DNA from: Hydractinia symbiolongicarpus
Taxonomy: Eukaryota; Cnidaria; Hydrozoa; Anthoathecata; Hydractiniidae
Reading direction: 5' to 3'
NCBI RefSeq assembly: GCF_029227915.1
Contig: NC_079880.1
Location: forward strand, 10,009,501 to 10,073,500
DNA length: 64,000 nt
A program made the translations under genes and the position numbers. Under the pieces are notes generated by a model. The model did not search any database. It was given only the letters and a program-made list of their open reading frames with translations, and was not told the origin of the DNA. Positions 32,586 through 44,951 of the stretch are shown one piece after another; position 1 is the stretch's first letter, and each line of letters begins with the position of its first letter.

Positions 32586-33599
32586 GAACATCCGTCATTC
32601 TGCAATTTTTAATTGTGTTAAGATACCTGTAAACATCAGACCTCAATATTGTACATTTTAAAAAATTGTAATAGTTGTTTCATGTGATTTTGCAACAAAG
32701 TATGTCATCAAATTTCTATGTTCGACACTCTCTATTTATTTACTGCTTCAATTTACAACAGTGTCTCTCACAATAAATGTAATATGTAGAATTTTTAGTT
32801 CAGTCATTCATTAAACAAAACCTACTTTGCAAACACACTGATTGGGTCCATTCCCTGGCTTTTAGTTCATAATTAGCATGTAAGCAGCATGTAATTTTTT
32901 AACAATAGTATCAACACAACTGCAATATATGGAAACAAAAAAGTGTTCAACTTCTTTGCTGATTTAAAATTAGAAGATACATTAGAATGTCTTTCTACCA
33001 CTTCGAATTTAAGTGAGCTTTAAAGAAAGGTGAAAATAATTTTACTCTTAACTGAGGACACTTTAAATGTCTCTTCATTTTTAGCCACTTATTTAGTCAT
33101 ATTATTGTTATAAAATTTATTGTTTTAAGTAAACATGTATATGCTTATACGCTAATTACTTAACGAAGTGCACCACGTGAAGGTAAGCCATAGTACTTTG
33201 CACTTCACCTAAAAAGATGCATGTCTAACACAACATTCATAAAAATGCATCCTTACTGTACTTTAAGGGTTTAAGAATGGCTGTAGGCATACTATAACTT
33301 TGAAAATGCAAATCGTATTTATCTGCAAAAAAGTAGTATTATCAACATTATCAGAGTTTGCACCACTTTTAACAAAATACCATTATTTGCTTTCACATAT
33401 AAGTATATCTTATTTTTTTTTTACTTTTTTAAACATAATACAGATTATCTAGAGAATAATTATTGATAAGCATACTAATATTTTTACTTTCAAAATTTCA
33501 TCAATTTTCCAGATATTTATTGTTAAATTAAGTTTTAGACGCTACGAAACCTAATTATGATTTTCTGATGTGCCTTACAAATTCGTAAGACATGGGTGC
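32586..33599. other. Interval between ISL2EU and the Helitron coding region
   Basis: AT-rich, no coding character. It may hold the 3' end of the autonomous Helitron, but no hairpin plus CTAG end could be placed. Confidence 0.35.
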
Positions 33600-36500
33600 A
33601 CCAGATAGTAACATGTCTCCCATCAACAGTGCACGTTCCATGTTGCACAAAAGGGTATGTCATTCCAATTACTCTAACACGTCAACCTCTTTTCACTTTG
33701 TCCAACATGGCAAATAGATAAAATGTGCTAAAGGTTGAATTTCTGCTAAGAATTTAATATTTGCATCAATGAGTACCTCATTATTGTATGAATTATGTAA
33801 GAATTTGACGGTAAACAATATTTTTTATTAGTTTAACATTTTCCTATAAAAATCCTTGCTTGGATGATGGAACAACACTTACTCGAACATCATCAAATGC
33901 CTTTGCTCTAAACAATGAAGAGGCATACCTGAAGGTGTGATACTATTTAAAAATTCTACCGGATATTGATTCCGTTCCTCTTCATCACCACACACAACAC
34001 CATTTGCACTAAAATAATTAATTTTTTTCACATGGCAATAACGCCAACACCTGATCATTAATAAGTAAATGATAAGTATTACAGATGATGTCATATTTTA
34101 AGGGTGAAAGTCCCTAAACAAAGTATTAAGAATACATTGATTTTGTTGTAACACACAATTGAATGGCTTTTCAATTGCACCTTGGAATGGTAGGTGTTCC
34201 GAACAGGTAAAACACTTTTCCCAAGTTGCAGAAGCCATGCAGTAAATTTTTGTTGTCCTGGCCTCGTTCTCATGTTGTTAGTTATTCTGAATTCTATTAG
34301 GAAGTGCCATAATGGAGAACGTTATAAGCACATATCAACAATTTCAGTTGGTTTTCTTTTTTCTGACAACAGGCAATGATTGCGAAAAATCACCACGTAA
34401 AAGAACAACTTACCTCCAAATGGAAGTTCGCTATTGCAAATGTCTTTAAGAAGACGATCTATTGCATGAAAAGCATTCTTGAAATCATGGAAGATTCATC
34501 AAGTAAATTAAGATTTTTTTGCCGTCAGCAGAATAAGAAGACACCGGAGATACGTTGTATGTACTGTTTTCTTAAATAGGAACTGGTGACCGGGACAGTT
34601 TATGTATGGTGGTACCAATTTACAAAAGAGTTGCTGCTATACCAATATACCAATAAATTCAGCAGTTCCAAATTGAAAGCCTCTACCTGAAGGTTCAGAA
34701 ATAAGGTAATTATAAGTAAAGGTTTTACCACTGCCACCAGCTCCCTCTAAATAAAACAAGCAGTTATTTTGGGTCATTTTGTTATCAGCTTTACAACAAC
34801 TTTTATAACGGCATCAGCCAGTGCTGTCTGTTCTTCAGTAAGTTGAGCTCTCAGTTGAGAAGCTCTTCCAGCCTCCAAAGCTACATCGATGTTTTCAGCT
34901 GGCGGTACTTCATCTAAATAAGGAAGATTAAAACCAGTAAGAGATTTACCAAATCTAAGTGCAGAATGTATATCTTAAAACACTCTGTTCTCAGCTTGTT
35001 CCTCAATACTTTGGCGAATATAATCCTCATACAAAGAACCTTGTCCACGAAGTATAAGGATCAGAAGGTTCACAATGGAAATATTACTGCAAACAGTTGT
35101 CCTAATTGCCAAGGCATGTAAAAGTTGACAGCTTCCTGCAAAGTATTATCCCATTTAGTATTATCTTGCAGGAGTCCACGCAATAAACAGGTTTCACGAA
35201 ATGTTTCAACAACATTTTTATCCACAGTTTGTAAATCTTTATAAGATGTTGCACCACGCGTATACAAAAAGAGCATACGTGAATAAAAAAGCTCACCTGC
35301 ACGAGGACTCACACTATGCATTCTAGAGACAATTTTAAAGTTAAAGTTTTGCATGGGTGTCCAAACTTTTCTGTTGTTATTGAAAACGAAATGAAGAGAA
35401 ATGTCTGGATACAATATTGGCAAGCATTGTGATTCTCTCTGTTTAGCACAAACTTTTAACACACATAAGAGCCTCCAAGTTTATATTTGTGTTTTACTTC
35501 TTTAAGAGCCATGGGTTGTAGGGAACAACCCAGTGATTATCAACATTAATGTTATTGACGTTGTTACAGATTCCATTATCACGACGTCTATACGGTAGAT
35601 ATCCACCAACTTCAGCAACGGTAGATGCTAAACATTTTTTTGGAAAACTTTTCGTGCAAAAACCATTCTAAATACACTTGAAATTAGGATTCAGATGGCC
35701 ACATGGCTCATGAACCATAAACAACCAAACAATTTCAAACAGGTAAGGTTGTTCCTGTTGATTAGGAGTTTCCGCTGGAAAAACACTGTCTATGTCATCT
35801 GCATCCCGGAGTTTATCATTGGGATGTAAATGAAGTGGCAAATCACAATGAGTTAAACACCTCTTTCTAAATTCTAAAGATAAACATGTGATACAGTTTT
35901 GTTTAGAACTCCTCTTTCAGTAACATCTTTTAGGAGTTCATTTAGTTTCAATTAAAAACTCGAGAATCTAAATAAGGCCGATCATGTGCATGTTGGCTTG
36001 CAAAGAAGATTGGGGTTAAGAAAGGAAATAAAACATTTTGCCATGTAGGCAGTAGCTAGCTAGTTAGCTAGCTAGTAAAAAAGTAAAAAATTATATAGCT
36101 AGCTCTAGCTAGGTATACTAGCTACAGTTAAAAGCTATAGCTAGCTGGGTTTCTTTCCCAGTCCACATGGGGCATGCATTACTTTAAAAACTATTTAACT
36201 AGTACCCATAATTTGTGTAATTAGGCTGAGGGCTAGACCAGCTAGCTAGCCTCTCAGACACAAAAATTCAAAAACACCATAACAGACACTTGCTACCAAT
36301 GAAAATAATCAGACCTATAATGCTAGAAGCATAGAAGAAGTATTTTGCTGTATCATGAATCAATTCATAACTTGTGGAATCGCATCCTTGTGTGTTAGAG
36401 AATGTTTCTCATTATCAATATTGCTGGCAGCCATGCTGCTTTGAAAATATGATTCCTTTACGGTAGGGGTCTGGGTACTATAAACACAATATATCGTCCT

Positions 36501-37700
36501 CATATAAATTATGACATCATAATATATACGGTATTTCATACTTTATGATCATCGTAATATCTTTTGAGCGAACATGTTGTCTGATTGGACATGGTTTTCA
36601 GCGGCTGCCAGCCATGTACCTGTATGTGTCAGCAAAATGGCTAACTCTGTACATTACAACCTGAACAGTTTGCATCACGTCTTCTCTACAGCCATTATTT
36701 TCAGGTCGTGCCATTCTTTTATTGAGTGCTCTACCTGCTTTATAAATATAAAGTTATTCACAAACAGTAGTTTGTCCCTCAGCAGATACCCAACACGATG
36801 CCGTATTTGACCACAGATACGAAAGCATAGTGTTCGACGGCCAAGAGGAAGACGAAAATTTGCCCGAAATGAAGCCAAGAAAACTGCACTATTATACTTA
36901 TGTATATTTGCTTGAAAGTCCCGTGCCTGAACAGTATCATTGTTTGTTTTATAGTTGCTTTGGCTGCTTAGGGCAAGGAGACAATTATCAAGCGCAACTT
37001 TGCCATTATGGCAGCATTTGAAACAGTCTTCATTTTCAAACTTTACAGCTTGACAATACTCACATTTTTTGTCCATAACACCTAAATAAAAAACATAAAG
37101 CAATACATGTTGACGTGCAACATTATAGTATGGGGCATTTCTGCGAGCAAAAACAGCAACATTTCGTTGTGAATTTGCCCGTCTTCTATTTGCAACCGGC
37201 CAAACATTTCGCCTTTGTCGAATAATAACTTGTCTTGTAGCATTTCGAGCTTGCTATTAGCATCGTGATCAGTATTTTCTAAACAACGTGCAGCAGCTTG
37301 CCTTTTGGCAATATGAACACGTCTATCAGCAGCGTGATCAGTATGTTCTAAAAGACGTGCAGCAGCTTGCCTTTCAACATTTTAAGCACGCCTATTGGGT
37401 TGTTACTTTCAGCATTACCGACTGCTGCTTATCTTACATCATCACTATGATTCCTTTAACTTGGTCAAGAGTTTCAGTACAACGCAAAGATGCAACACGA
37501 TGTGCAAGTGTACGTCTAACGAAAGACGCATCATCCTTAATTGATGCACGTGGTATGACATTTACGTGCACTTCATGTGCCAGTTCAGCTTGTTAAGGAA
37601 TATCTGGCATCTGGCCCATAATGAGACCTACTAACGTCTGATTATTGCCAGAGCGTTGCAAGAAAAACCTACAAGCATTATTAAAAAGCCTAAAATCACG
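33600..37700 (-). pseudogene. Autonomous Helitron Rep/helicase, decayed
   Basis: Order along the - strand: Arg-rich repeat region (37.7-37.2 kb). N-terminal zinc-like segment with 'CEYCQAVKFENEDCFKCCHN' and 'FRICGQIRHRVGYLL' (37,103-36,675). Rep region with 'HAHDRPYLDSRVF' (about 35,950) and a broken HUH motif where LPHAH-like sequence reads LTHCD (about 35,850), 'MVHEPCGHLNPNFKC' and 'GYLPYRRRDNGI'. Linker 'SPRAGELFYSRMLFLYTRGA' (35,462-35,070). PIF1 helicase Walker A 'YLEGAGGSGKTFTYNYL' (about 34,715-34,750). C-terminal 'YPVEFLNSITPSGMPLH' (about 33,900-33,970). Many stops and frameshifts. Rep and helicase together drive rolling-circle transposition in intact elements. Confidence 0.85.
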
Positions 37701-38964
37701 TACAGGGTTATTACTGTTTTTACTACTCTCTAATGGGTTTGACATAGGAGAAAGATACAACCTAGTAGCTAGTTACCAAAAATTCTAAAAAATAAAATAG
37801 AAAAACAGTTAAACTTTGCTGAGTAGTTACTACCGAATATCGTACTGCAAATTGGGACACATTTTCTTGGTATTAAACAAATGAATGCAGGGCAAAATGT
37901 CTTTACAGATTCAAATCCTTACTTATTTTCTGAACCAAGAAAGAAAGTAAAAGGAGTGAATTTAACAAGAAGTCGCGGCTTTTCTCAGCAAAAAAGACGC
38001 ACTTTTTTCTTCTATATGAATATGCTTTATAAGAATATCAGGCTGGGATTTAAGGTTAAAAACAGTAAGTCATTTGTTTAGGACAATAGAAGAACAGAAT
38101 TAATAACAGCTTTGTTAAATTTTATTATCTCATAGGAAACATGTAATATTTTCGGCTACATCAAAGGATAATGAAAATATACACTGTTATATATAATATA
38201 TACTGTTACACACACACACACACACATACACACACTCTCTGTATTATTATAAGAGATGTAGGATTTATCCTTGTGCGTTTTATTTCAAACAAATATGTTG
38301 TTATTGCATTTTACTGAGGAATAAAGAAACAAAGTCTCTAATCCTTTCATAATTTGCAAACGTTAAAAAAGTTGAGCTACCTAATAGCTGAATGTAAACA
38401 AAGTACTAAGCTAAAATACATAAAAATAGCTGTTATCAGCACGTCTGCAGTAGCACGTCATCACCTCCTACGTGCTAAGCTTATTAAAAACCTTTTTGTT
38501 TTAGCTACCTAACTAGCTGTATACAAATACTTTACTAAAATACAGGGCTGTTGTTTTTATTAATTCAACAGTCTGCTATAATTCTTTCTTAATGTTCTTA
38601 AACAACCGGCACCGAGATAACGTCAGTTATATTTTAATAAGTATAACAAAGTAACACATTTTTTTTATCAATTTTGCTAGCTTTATAAAGTTCTGTTTAC
38701 CAAACTGATCGATCACGGCTTTATGCACCATCTTATTATTGACCTGAAAAAGTGCTGACTACAGAAATGGTAAGCGATACCAGGGTATTTTTCGCCGTCA
38801 TCCCACATTTCAAAAAGGCACAAACCCTGAGGACGAGGGTGGACGAGAAAGATGAGGGAGGGGGGAGGTGGCGGGAATGGGAATAAATTGCCGACGACAA
38901 ATCCAAATTTAAATATCTTATGTACTACTAGCTTAATTGTTATGACAATTTTCAATTATTAGTA
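37701..38964. other. Non-coding interval with simple repeats
   Basis: Contains a (CA)n run at about 38,208-38,235 and no supported gene. It may include the 5' end of the Helitron coding element, but I could not place it. Confidence 0.4.
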
Positions 38965-39604
38965 CTAGTCGATAAGGTCCGTGGAAAAATCCACTTAGGC
39001 AGAAAGACAATGAAAAACAGTATCAGCTGAACTTTGATGACGTGAGAAAGTACCTGTCAAGAGACACAATATTTGTTTTCAGAAATTTGTTATTTGTTGC
39101 CTCTATTGTGAAGAGCTTAAATAGCTGATCAAAATAATATTTAGGATCATATGTTTTCGACTAACGTCTAAGAAGAAATAAGAATTTAAAGATTTTAATG
39201 ACGTCAGCAAGACACGCCAAAACACAAAAAATATTTTCTTTGAAAATTCATATATCTGATGCTTTCATCCTTAAGACCTTGAAACGCTGAAGAGGAAAAT
39301 GTATAGGATCGTATCTGTATCTTTGACAAACGGTTGCAGAGATATTAGGGCTTAAAGGTTTTCTAAAGACGTTATTAACCCGTTCCGAAACGATTTGGGT
39401 ACCCAGGTTTAAGAAACTTACCCAAACTGGTCCCAGGCTGTCCCTAGTTACCCACGCGTTAAGAAATGACTGACGTCACCACCATGTGTCTGAGTTATTT
39501 AGCCTCAAAATTTTAAGTTCACTGTAATGGCTTCATTAATTTAAAGTAGGATATTGACGTATGACATTATTGTTGCGCCGTAACGTCAGAAAGTTCAACA
39601 TTTA

Positions 39605-39688
<84 letters not shown>
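38965..39688 (-). mobile_element. Helitron-like unit ending in an expanded (GACA)n
   Basis: CTAG at 38,965 after A, then 'ccgtggaaaaatccac', the shared 3' hairpin. The body ('gacgtcagcaa', 'acaaacggttgcagagatat', 'ccgaaacgatttgggtaccc') matches units at 47.9-50.0 and 61.8-63.1 kb. Where sister units have two to four GACA units near the 5' end, this copy has about 21 (39,606-39,688), and the TC end beyond it is missing. Confidence 0.8.
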
Positions 39689-40032
39689 CCATAGAAGGCT
39701 ATCGCTAGCAAATTATTTTCCTAACAGTTAAGTAATTCATGTTGAAATGAAAATAAACTATTCTTACAAGAAAGCTAAAAATTAGGGCCGTTTTTCCCCG
39801 TGGGAAAACGTTTGGATTTTCTTAGTATTCTATTTGCAGTCAAATTAAAAACATTGTATTAACTCAATGAATAGAACACTAATTCTTATTTAAAAGATAA
39901 AATGATAGATCATCAGTTAAATCGAAATTGCTCCCAGTGCATGAGAGGCAGAGGAATGATACGGAGTCTATTTTTTAATTTTTAGTAAGTTCTTAGTAAA
40001 GTTTTAAACTGGTATAGTTTTTCCACTTGAAG

Positions 40033-40087
40033 ATGAGTGTGATGAAGCTTTTGTTGATTATTGGTTTGTTTGATGTAATTTATGCAG
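40033..40087 (+). CDS. Orphan signal-peptide first exon
   Basis: ATG at 40,033 starts 18 codons, MSVMKLLLIIGLFDVIYA, then a phase-1 donor g|gtaagt that matches the consensus fully. Lys followed by a hydrophobic core and an Ala-type cleavage site look like a signal peptide. No partner exon is evident in the transposon-rich sequence to the right. It may be the start of a long-intron secreted-protein gene or a relic. The architecture (signal peptide ending in phase 1) parallels the VWDE first exon. Confidence 0.45.
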
Positions 40088-40370
40088 GTAAGTCACGTGT
40101 AAAGGTTAAGTCATACTTTGAAATAACTTGTTGTTTTATAGTCAATAAGGTTTTGAAGATTAAATCATAACAACTTTGTAAGTTCTTTTGTCTTACATAT
40201 TCAATTTTTGTGAGGAAAAAAAACACCATTCATAACGCAACATTAACGAAAATTACTCAGGTGATAAAAGATATTATCAAAAGAGTAAGCAAGCGTTGGA
40301 TTTCATTGCTACATATAACGCGTCTCATGCGCCCTCCATTTTTCTTATTTTAGCTCAAAAATAAAACAAC

Positions 40371-40760
40371 CCTATTCGGTCCGGGGGGGAATCCGCCCCC
40401 CCCCCCCTGGACCGAATAGCAAAAGCAATATGGAGTTTTTTAAAAATTTTAACATAGCAATAAGGAGTTTCTTTAAAAACTCCTTATTGCTATGTTATAT
40501 GGCTATCAAACTTACTGAGTTTCAATATTTATCTATAAGACACCTGCATGCCAAATTTTTAGGTCCCATACCTTTCAGAGGCTATAATATTGACCATTAC
40601 TCGAAACTACCCCTAAAAATTTTAATGAAATCCTTATAATTGTTCTTAGAAGTTGAAACTTGCAACACAAATTTGTTTTATTAAGAAGAATCATTTTGCA
40701 TAATTTGGACACGTGATTAATCCGATTTCCCGATTTTGTAAATGTTTAAGAACAATGAGA
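40371..40760 (+). repeat. TTCGGTCCGG-ended element, second copy
   Basis: Starts 'ccctattcggtccgg' with G and C runs and 'ctggaccgaatag', then a body shared in inverted orientation with 31,205-31,588, to 'ccgatttcccgattttg' near 40,738. It also contains the perfect hairpin at 40,450-40,497. Confidence 0.75.
40450..40497. repeat. Perfect 21-bp hairpin
   Basis: 'taacatagcaataaggagt' plus tt, a loop of about six bases, then the exact reverse complement 'aaactccttattgctatgtt' plus a. Only the right arm has a counterpart in the sister element at 31.5 kb, so the left arm looks like a local inverted duplication. Confidence 0.85.
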
Positions 40761-40856
40761 AAAGTGCTAATTTGTTATAGTTTGAAAAATTGTTCAGTTT
40801 TTGAAACAAAATGAATTACTTTTGTCATCTCATTCCCTTCCAAAGGTGCATGATAA

Positions 40857-41107
40857 AGCAGATTTTTGGCGCAGTAAAATTGGATATGTAATTATTCTGT
40901 CTCGCTTTGTTGATACTGGACTACGCTGCGCGTCGTCGAATATCACCAGCTCAGCTAAATAATTACGGATATCCGTTTTTATAATAAAACAAATATTTGC
41001 CGCAGTATAATCGGATATGGTAATTATTCTGTCTCGCTTTGTTGATACTGGACTCCGCTGCGCGTCGTCGAATATCACAGCTCAACTGAATAAATACGGA
41101 TATCTGA
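40857..41107. repeat. Two tandem copies of a 131-bp unit
   Basis: 'taattattctgtctcgcttt' and 'cgctgcgcgtcgtcgaatat' recur 131 bases apart, with gcagtaaaattgg/gcagtataatcgg at the unit starts. Function unknown; the ORF at 40,830-41,078 reads the repeat. Confidence 0.85.
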
Positions 41108-42154
41108 TTTCACCTTGCTGAATATCTTTCTATTGTCTCACCACTAAACTATACAAGAAAAATCACCATGGTAGCTGCAATAAGCGTCTTTAAGTCTTAG
41201 AATAAAGGTGTGCTGTTTTATTAGCAGGTTACATAATACTTTACTATAGTTTAGATATCAATAGCTAGCTAGGTACTTCTTGAATAAATATTTTCTTTTC
41301 TGAACTTATCGTTGTTAGATTTTTAATCCAGTTTATGAAAAAAAAAATTGTTTTTGTTACGCTTTGAATCCTATGAAAAAAAAAACAAGGAAGTGAAGAG
41401 AAGGGCAGACTAATTTCTGGATATATGTAGACAGTTTCAGATATTATGAAAGTTTGCCTTAGAAATTCTGACATTCTGTTTTGTAAAACAGCAGATCCAT
41501 TAAAGGACAGGCGAACTGCGCTGCGGCACGGTTCCTAAATAAAAGTTCACGATGAGTGTTGATATTAAAGACCAGACTGACTTAATTGTCTACATAATAA
41601 AAATCTATTTTGTTTACATCTTTGTTGAAAATCAGAAAAACCAAAAGTGTTGACAACATTATTATTATTATTATTATTATTATTAACATTTATTTGGGTT
41701 CAATTTTGTACAAAATTGTTCTTCTCCCTAAAATGAAATATAAAAATGAAAAAAATTATAGATTAGGAATAAATAAGTGTTCAAAAAATAATTTTTTTTA
41801 TATACATTAAATAAAAAAGAAAACCGCGATGAGAAAAACTGAAAAGGCTTGAAAGAAATTGAAACGCTCGAATCGACAAGATAAATAGAGACGATATTGG
41901 AATCAACCTAGATAGGAGTAACTAGAAAAAAAACCCAGAGAAAACGATAAAAGGCCTTGGAAGTAAGAAAATATAAAATAAACTAATTGAATTATGAAAA
42001 AAAAAAAAAAAAAAAAAAAAAAGAAATGTTTCATATATATACTTGGCTAGTCGCAAAAGGAGAAAAGGCAAAGTAAACACAAGCTGAAAATGAGTAAGGG
42101 TAGATTGTGAACAGGTCGATAGAATATTGGCACCCAAACTTCGGCGAACAGAAT

Positions 42155-42912
42155 TCAGACAGACAAGACTCTAGCGACTGCCTTATTTAGATAAAATTGT
42201 TTTGCTTCTTTAGTAAATTTTTCTAGAGTTTCAATAATTTTTATACTATCCGGGATTTCATCGTAACACCGTGCTTGGTTTTGAAAAGTGCCATTTCCAA
42301 CATTTTTAACAAGAGGCTCCTTCGTAGAAGATCTCAAATTTCGTGTTGGTACAACAAACTCTACGTTTAGATAGCTTGGATGGTTGTTATCAATTCTCGA
42401 TTTGTGTACAAGTTTACTTATACTGAATTCAATATGTTCTTTTACGGGAAGCCATTTTAGATTCGTGACTTCTTGCAGATTAGCATAACGGCGGAGAACG
42501 TAACCAGCAGCCATGTTTTGGATCTTTTGTAGCCGACATATCAGATAATCAGGTATTTGCGAGAAGACAACATTACCGTAACTTATCCTTGATAAGATCA
42601 ACGTTTCCGCCAAGGTTTTGCGTACATGGAAAGGTGTGAAACGACTAAACTTTCGTAGAGCACGTAGTGTTGAGTGCGAGGATTTTATAACATTGTTTAT
42701 ATGGCAGGTCCATGATAGATTTTGATCGAATTGAATGCCAAGTAACTTAACATTTTCTTCCTGCTCGATTGACATACCAGCACAACGACAAAGATAGCTT
42801 CGGTCAGAATCAAATGCTCTCAGTCGCTTAGAATGGAATATGATTAACTTAAGCTTGTCACTGTTGAACAAAAGATTGTTTTCTTTTGACCAAGCTAGAA
42901 GGTTATCTACAG
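42155..42912 (-). pseudogene. Non-LTR RT gene, C-terminal part
   Basis: Continues the gene beyond the insertion: 'TVDNLLAWSKENNLLFNSDK', 'VKLLGIQFDQNLSWTCHINN' and 'LSRISYGNVVFSQIPDYLIC', typical of the CR1/Jockey thumb and C-terminal region, to a stop at 42,155. By my reading the frames on the two sides differ by one base even after removing the insert and one TA, so there is also a small indel. Confidence 0.85.
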
Positions 42913-42914
42913 TA

Positions 42915-44949
42915 CAGTCCAGATGTAAGCGTACGCGTACGCTCAACTTGCAAAAATAATTGCTTTCATTAAAAAAAACAATAGGATAGCGAGTTCCTTT
43001 CAAATTGCGCGAAAATAATTGCTTCGTGTTAAAAACAAAAGCATAGCAAGAAACATTGTTTAAAAACAATACTCTGCGCGAGAAAAAATTAAACGCGAAG
43101 GCTATTGAATTTTAATTTTTTTTAACAACGAAACTAATTATAGTAACGCGATTTTAATCTGATATATTTAAAAAACACAAGCTCTTTTAAAAAACAAGAA
43201 ATGCAATGATCTAAATATTTAAAAAAAAACTAATGCTACTTTTAAAACTTTTAGTAATATTTCTTTATCTTCAAAACATATTTTTTAACATGCGAAACTT
43301 TAAAGTTCTTTTTATAAAAAGCAACGTTTAGCAACGCAAACGGGAAAACCCTACGTTCGGGACTTTTCCCTTCGCGATAAGATTTCGAAAACAAATTAAA
43401 TTTTAATAATATAATTTTTGACTTTTTAAAGTATCACGCTACATTTTATTGTTAAAAACATTGTCTTTGTTTTTTTTCAGCGCAACAGCTCTATCTCTTA
43501 AAAGATTTAAACAATGCATCTCGCTGTCTATTTAGTTTTCGCGCAAATCTTTTATTTTATAAAACTATCAAACAATGGATCGCCATGTCACATTGATAGA
43601 GTTGATAACATTTTAAATACTTAAAACACTATCTAACGAAGCTTTCCTATCGCCGTTCTTCGTTCTGTAACTTTCTAAAAAATCATTTCTATCGCCGCTC
43701 TTCGTTATTAAACTTTTAAAATGTGATATAACGAATCTTTTCTATAGCCGTTTTTTGTTTTTAACTTTTAAAATGCGATCTAAAAAAAACATTCTATCGC
43801 CGTTTTCCGTTTTAAAACTTTAAAAATGCGATCTAAAAAAACAATTCTATCGCCGTTTTTCGTTTTTAAACTTTTAAAATGCGATCTAAAAAAACATTTC
43901 TATCGCCGTTTTTCGTTTTTAAACTTTTAAAATGCGATCTAAAAAAAACATTTCTATCGCCGTTTTCCGTTTTAAAACTTTAAAAATGCGATCTAAAAAA
44001 ACAATTCTATCGCCGTTTTTCGTTTTTAAACTTTTAAAATGCGATCTAAAAAAAAACATTTCTATCGCCGTTTTTCGTTTTTATACTTTTAAAATGCGAT
44101 CTAAAAAAAACATTTCTATCGCCGTTTTTCGTTTTTAAACTTTTAAAATGCGATCTAAAAAAACATTTCTATCGCCGTTTTTCGTTTTTAAACTTTTAAA
44201 ATGCGATCTAAAAAAAACATTTCTATCGCCGTTTTCCGTTTTAAAACTTTAAAAATGCGATCTAAAAAAACAATTCTATCGCCGTTTTTCGTTTTTAAAC
44301 TTTTAAAATGCGATCTAAAAAAAAACATTTCTATCGCCGTTTTTCGTTTTTATACTTTTAAAATGCGATCTAAAAAAAACATTTCTATCGCCGTTTTTCG
44401 TTTTTATACTTTTAAAATGCGATCTAAAAAAACATTTCTATCGCCGTTTTCCGTTTTTTAAACTTCTAAAATGCGATCTAAAAAAACATTTCTATCGGCG
44501 TTTTTCGTTTTTAAAGTTTTAAAATGCAATCTAAAAAAACATTTCTATTAAAATTAAAGTTTCAATCTTTGTTAAAATATAATAATTTCTATCGCTTAAA
44601 AGCTTTGTTTAACCCGCGCAACCAACAATGCCTTCTCGCTAGTTTATTTAGTTTCCACGCAAAACATTTGTTTAATAAAACTATTAAACAATGGCTCTTC
44701 GTGTCACATTGATAGAGTTGATAACATTTGCAATTATGCTATTGGGAATAGTTATGTTAACACTATTTAACAATAGTTACGCGCAGTTATAATAAGCTAT
44801 TTTTTCTTCGATAATCTTTTGTTTATTACGCGCAAGTTAATGACTTACAAGACTCGCAAGATAATTAATAAGAACAAAAGACAAACAACTACCGCCTCCG
44901 AGAAAAAGGTGTGAAACTTGAGCGTACGCGTACGCTTACATCTGGACTG
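42915..44949. mobile_element. TA-flanked transposon with 32-bp inverted ends
   Basis: Both ends begin CAGTCCAGATGTAAGCG and stay identical for about 32 bases, including the self-complementary core 'agcgtacgcgtacgct'. TA is duplicated at 42,913-14 and 44,950-51. Start CAGT and TA target fit Tc1/mariner. There is no transposase; the interior is a minisatellite between two direct repeats of about 100 bases (43,512-43,613 and 44,626-44,729). Non-autonomous. Confidence 0.85.
43640..44560. repeat. 54-bp minisatellite, about 16 copies
   Basis: Unit built from 'aaaatgcgatctaaaaaaac' and 'tatcgccgtttttcg', with T/A-rich spacers. The 54-bp period is divisible by three, so long frames such as 43,932-44,138 repeat 'MRSKKNISIAVFRF' and are not evidence of a gene. 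Confidence 0.9.
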
Positions 44950-44951
44950 TA

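Noticed and set aside
36050-36140. TAGC-rich tract as a regulatory palindrome
   Set aside because: Runs of the self-complementary tetranucleotide AGCT/TAGC occur at many places in the window (50.7, 50.9, 58.8, 60.3 kb) and look like simple sequence.
43932-44461. Repetitive ORFs with MRSKKNISIAVFRF units
   Set aside because: They read a 54-bp minisatellite whose period is divisible by three; no codon bias or start context, and the whole lies inside a transposon.
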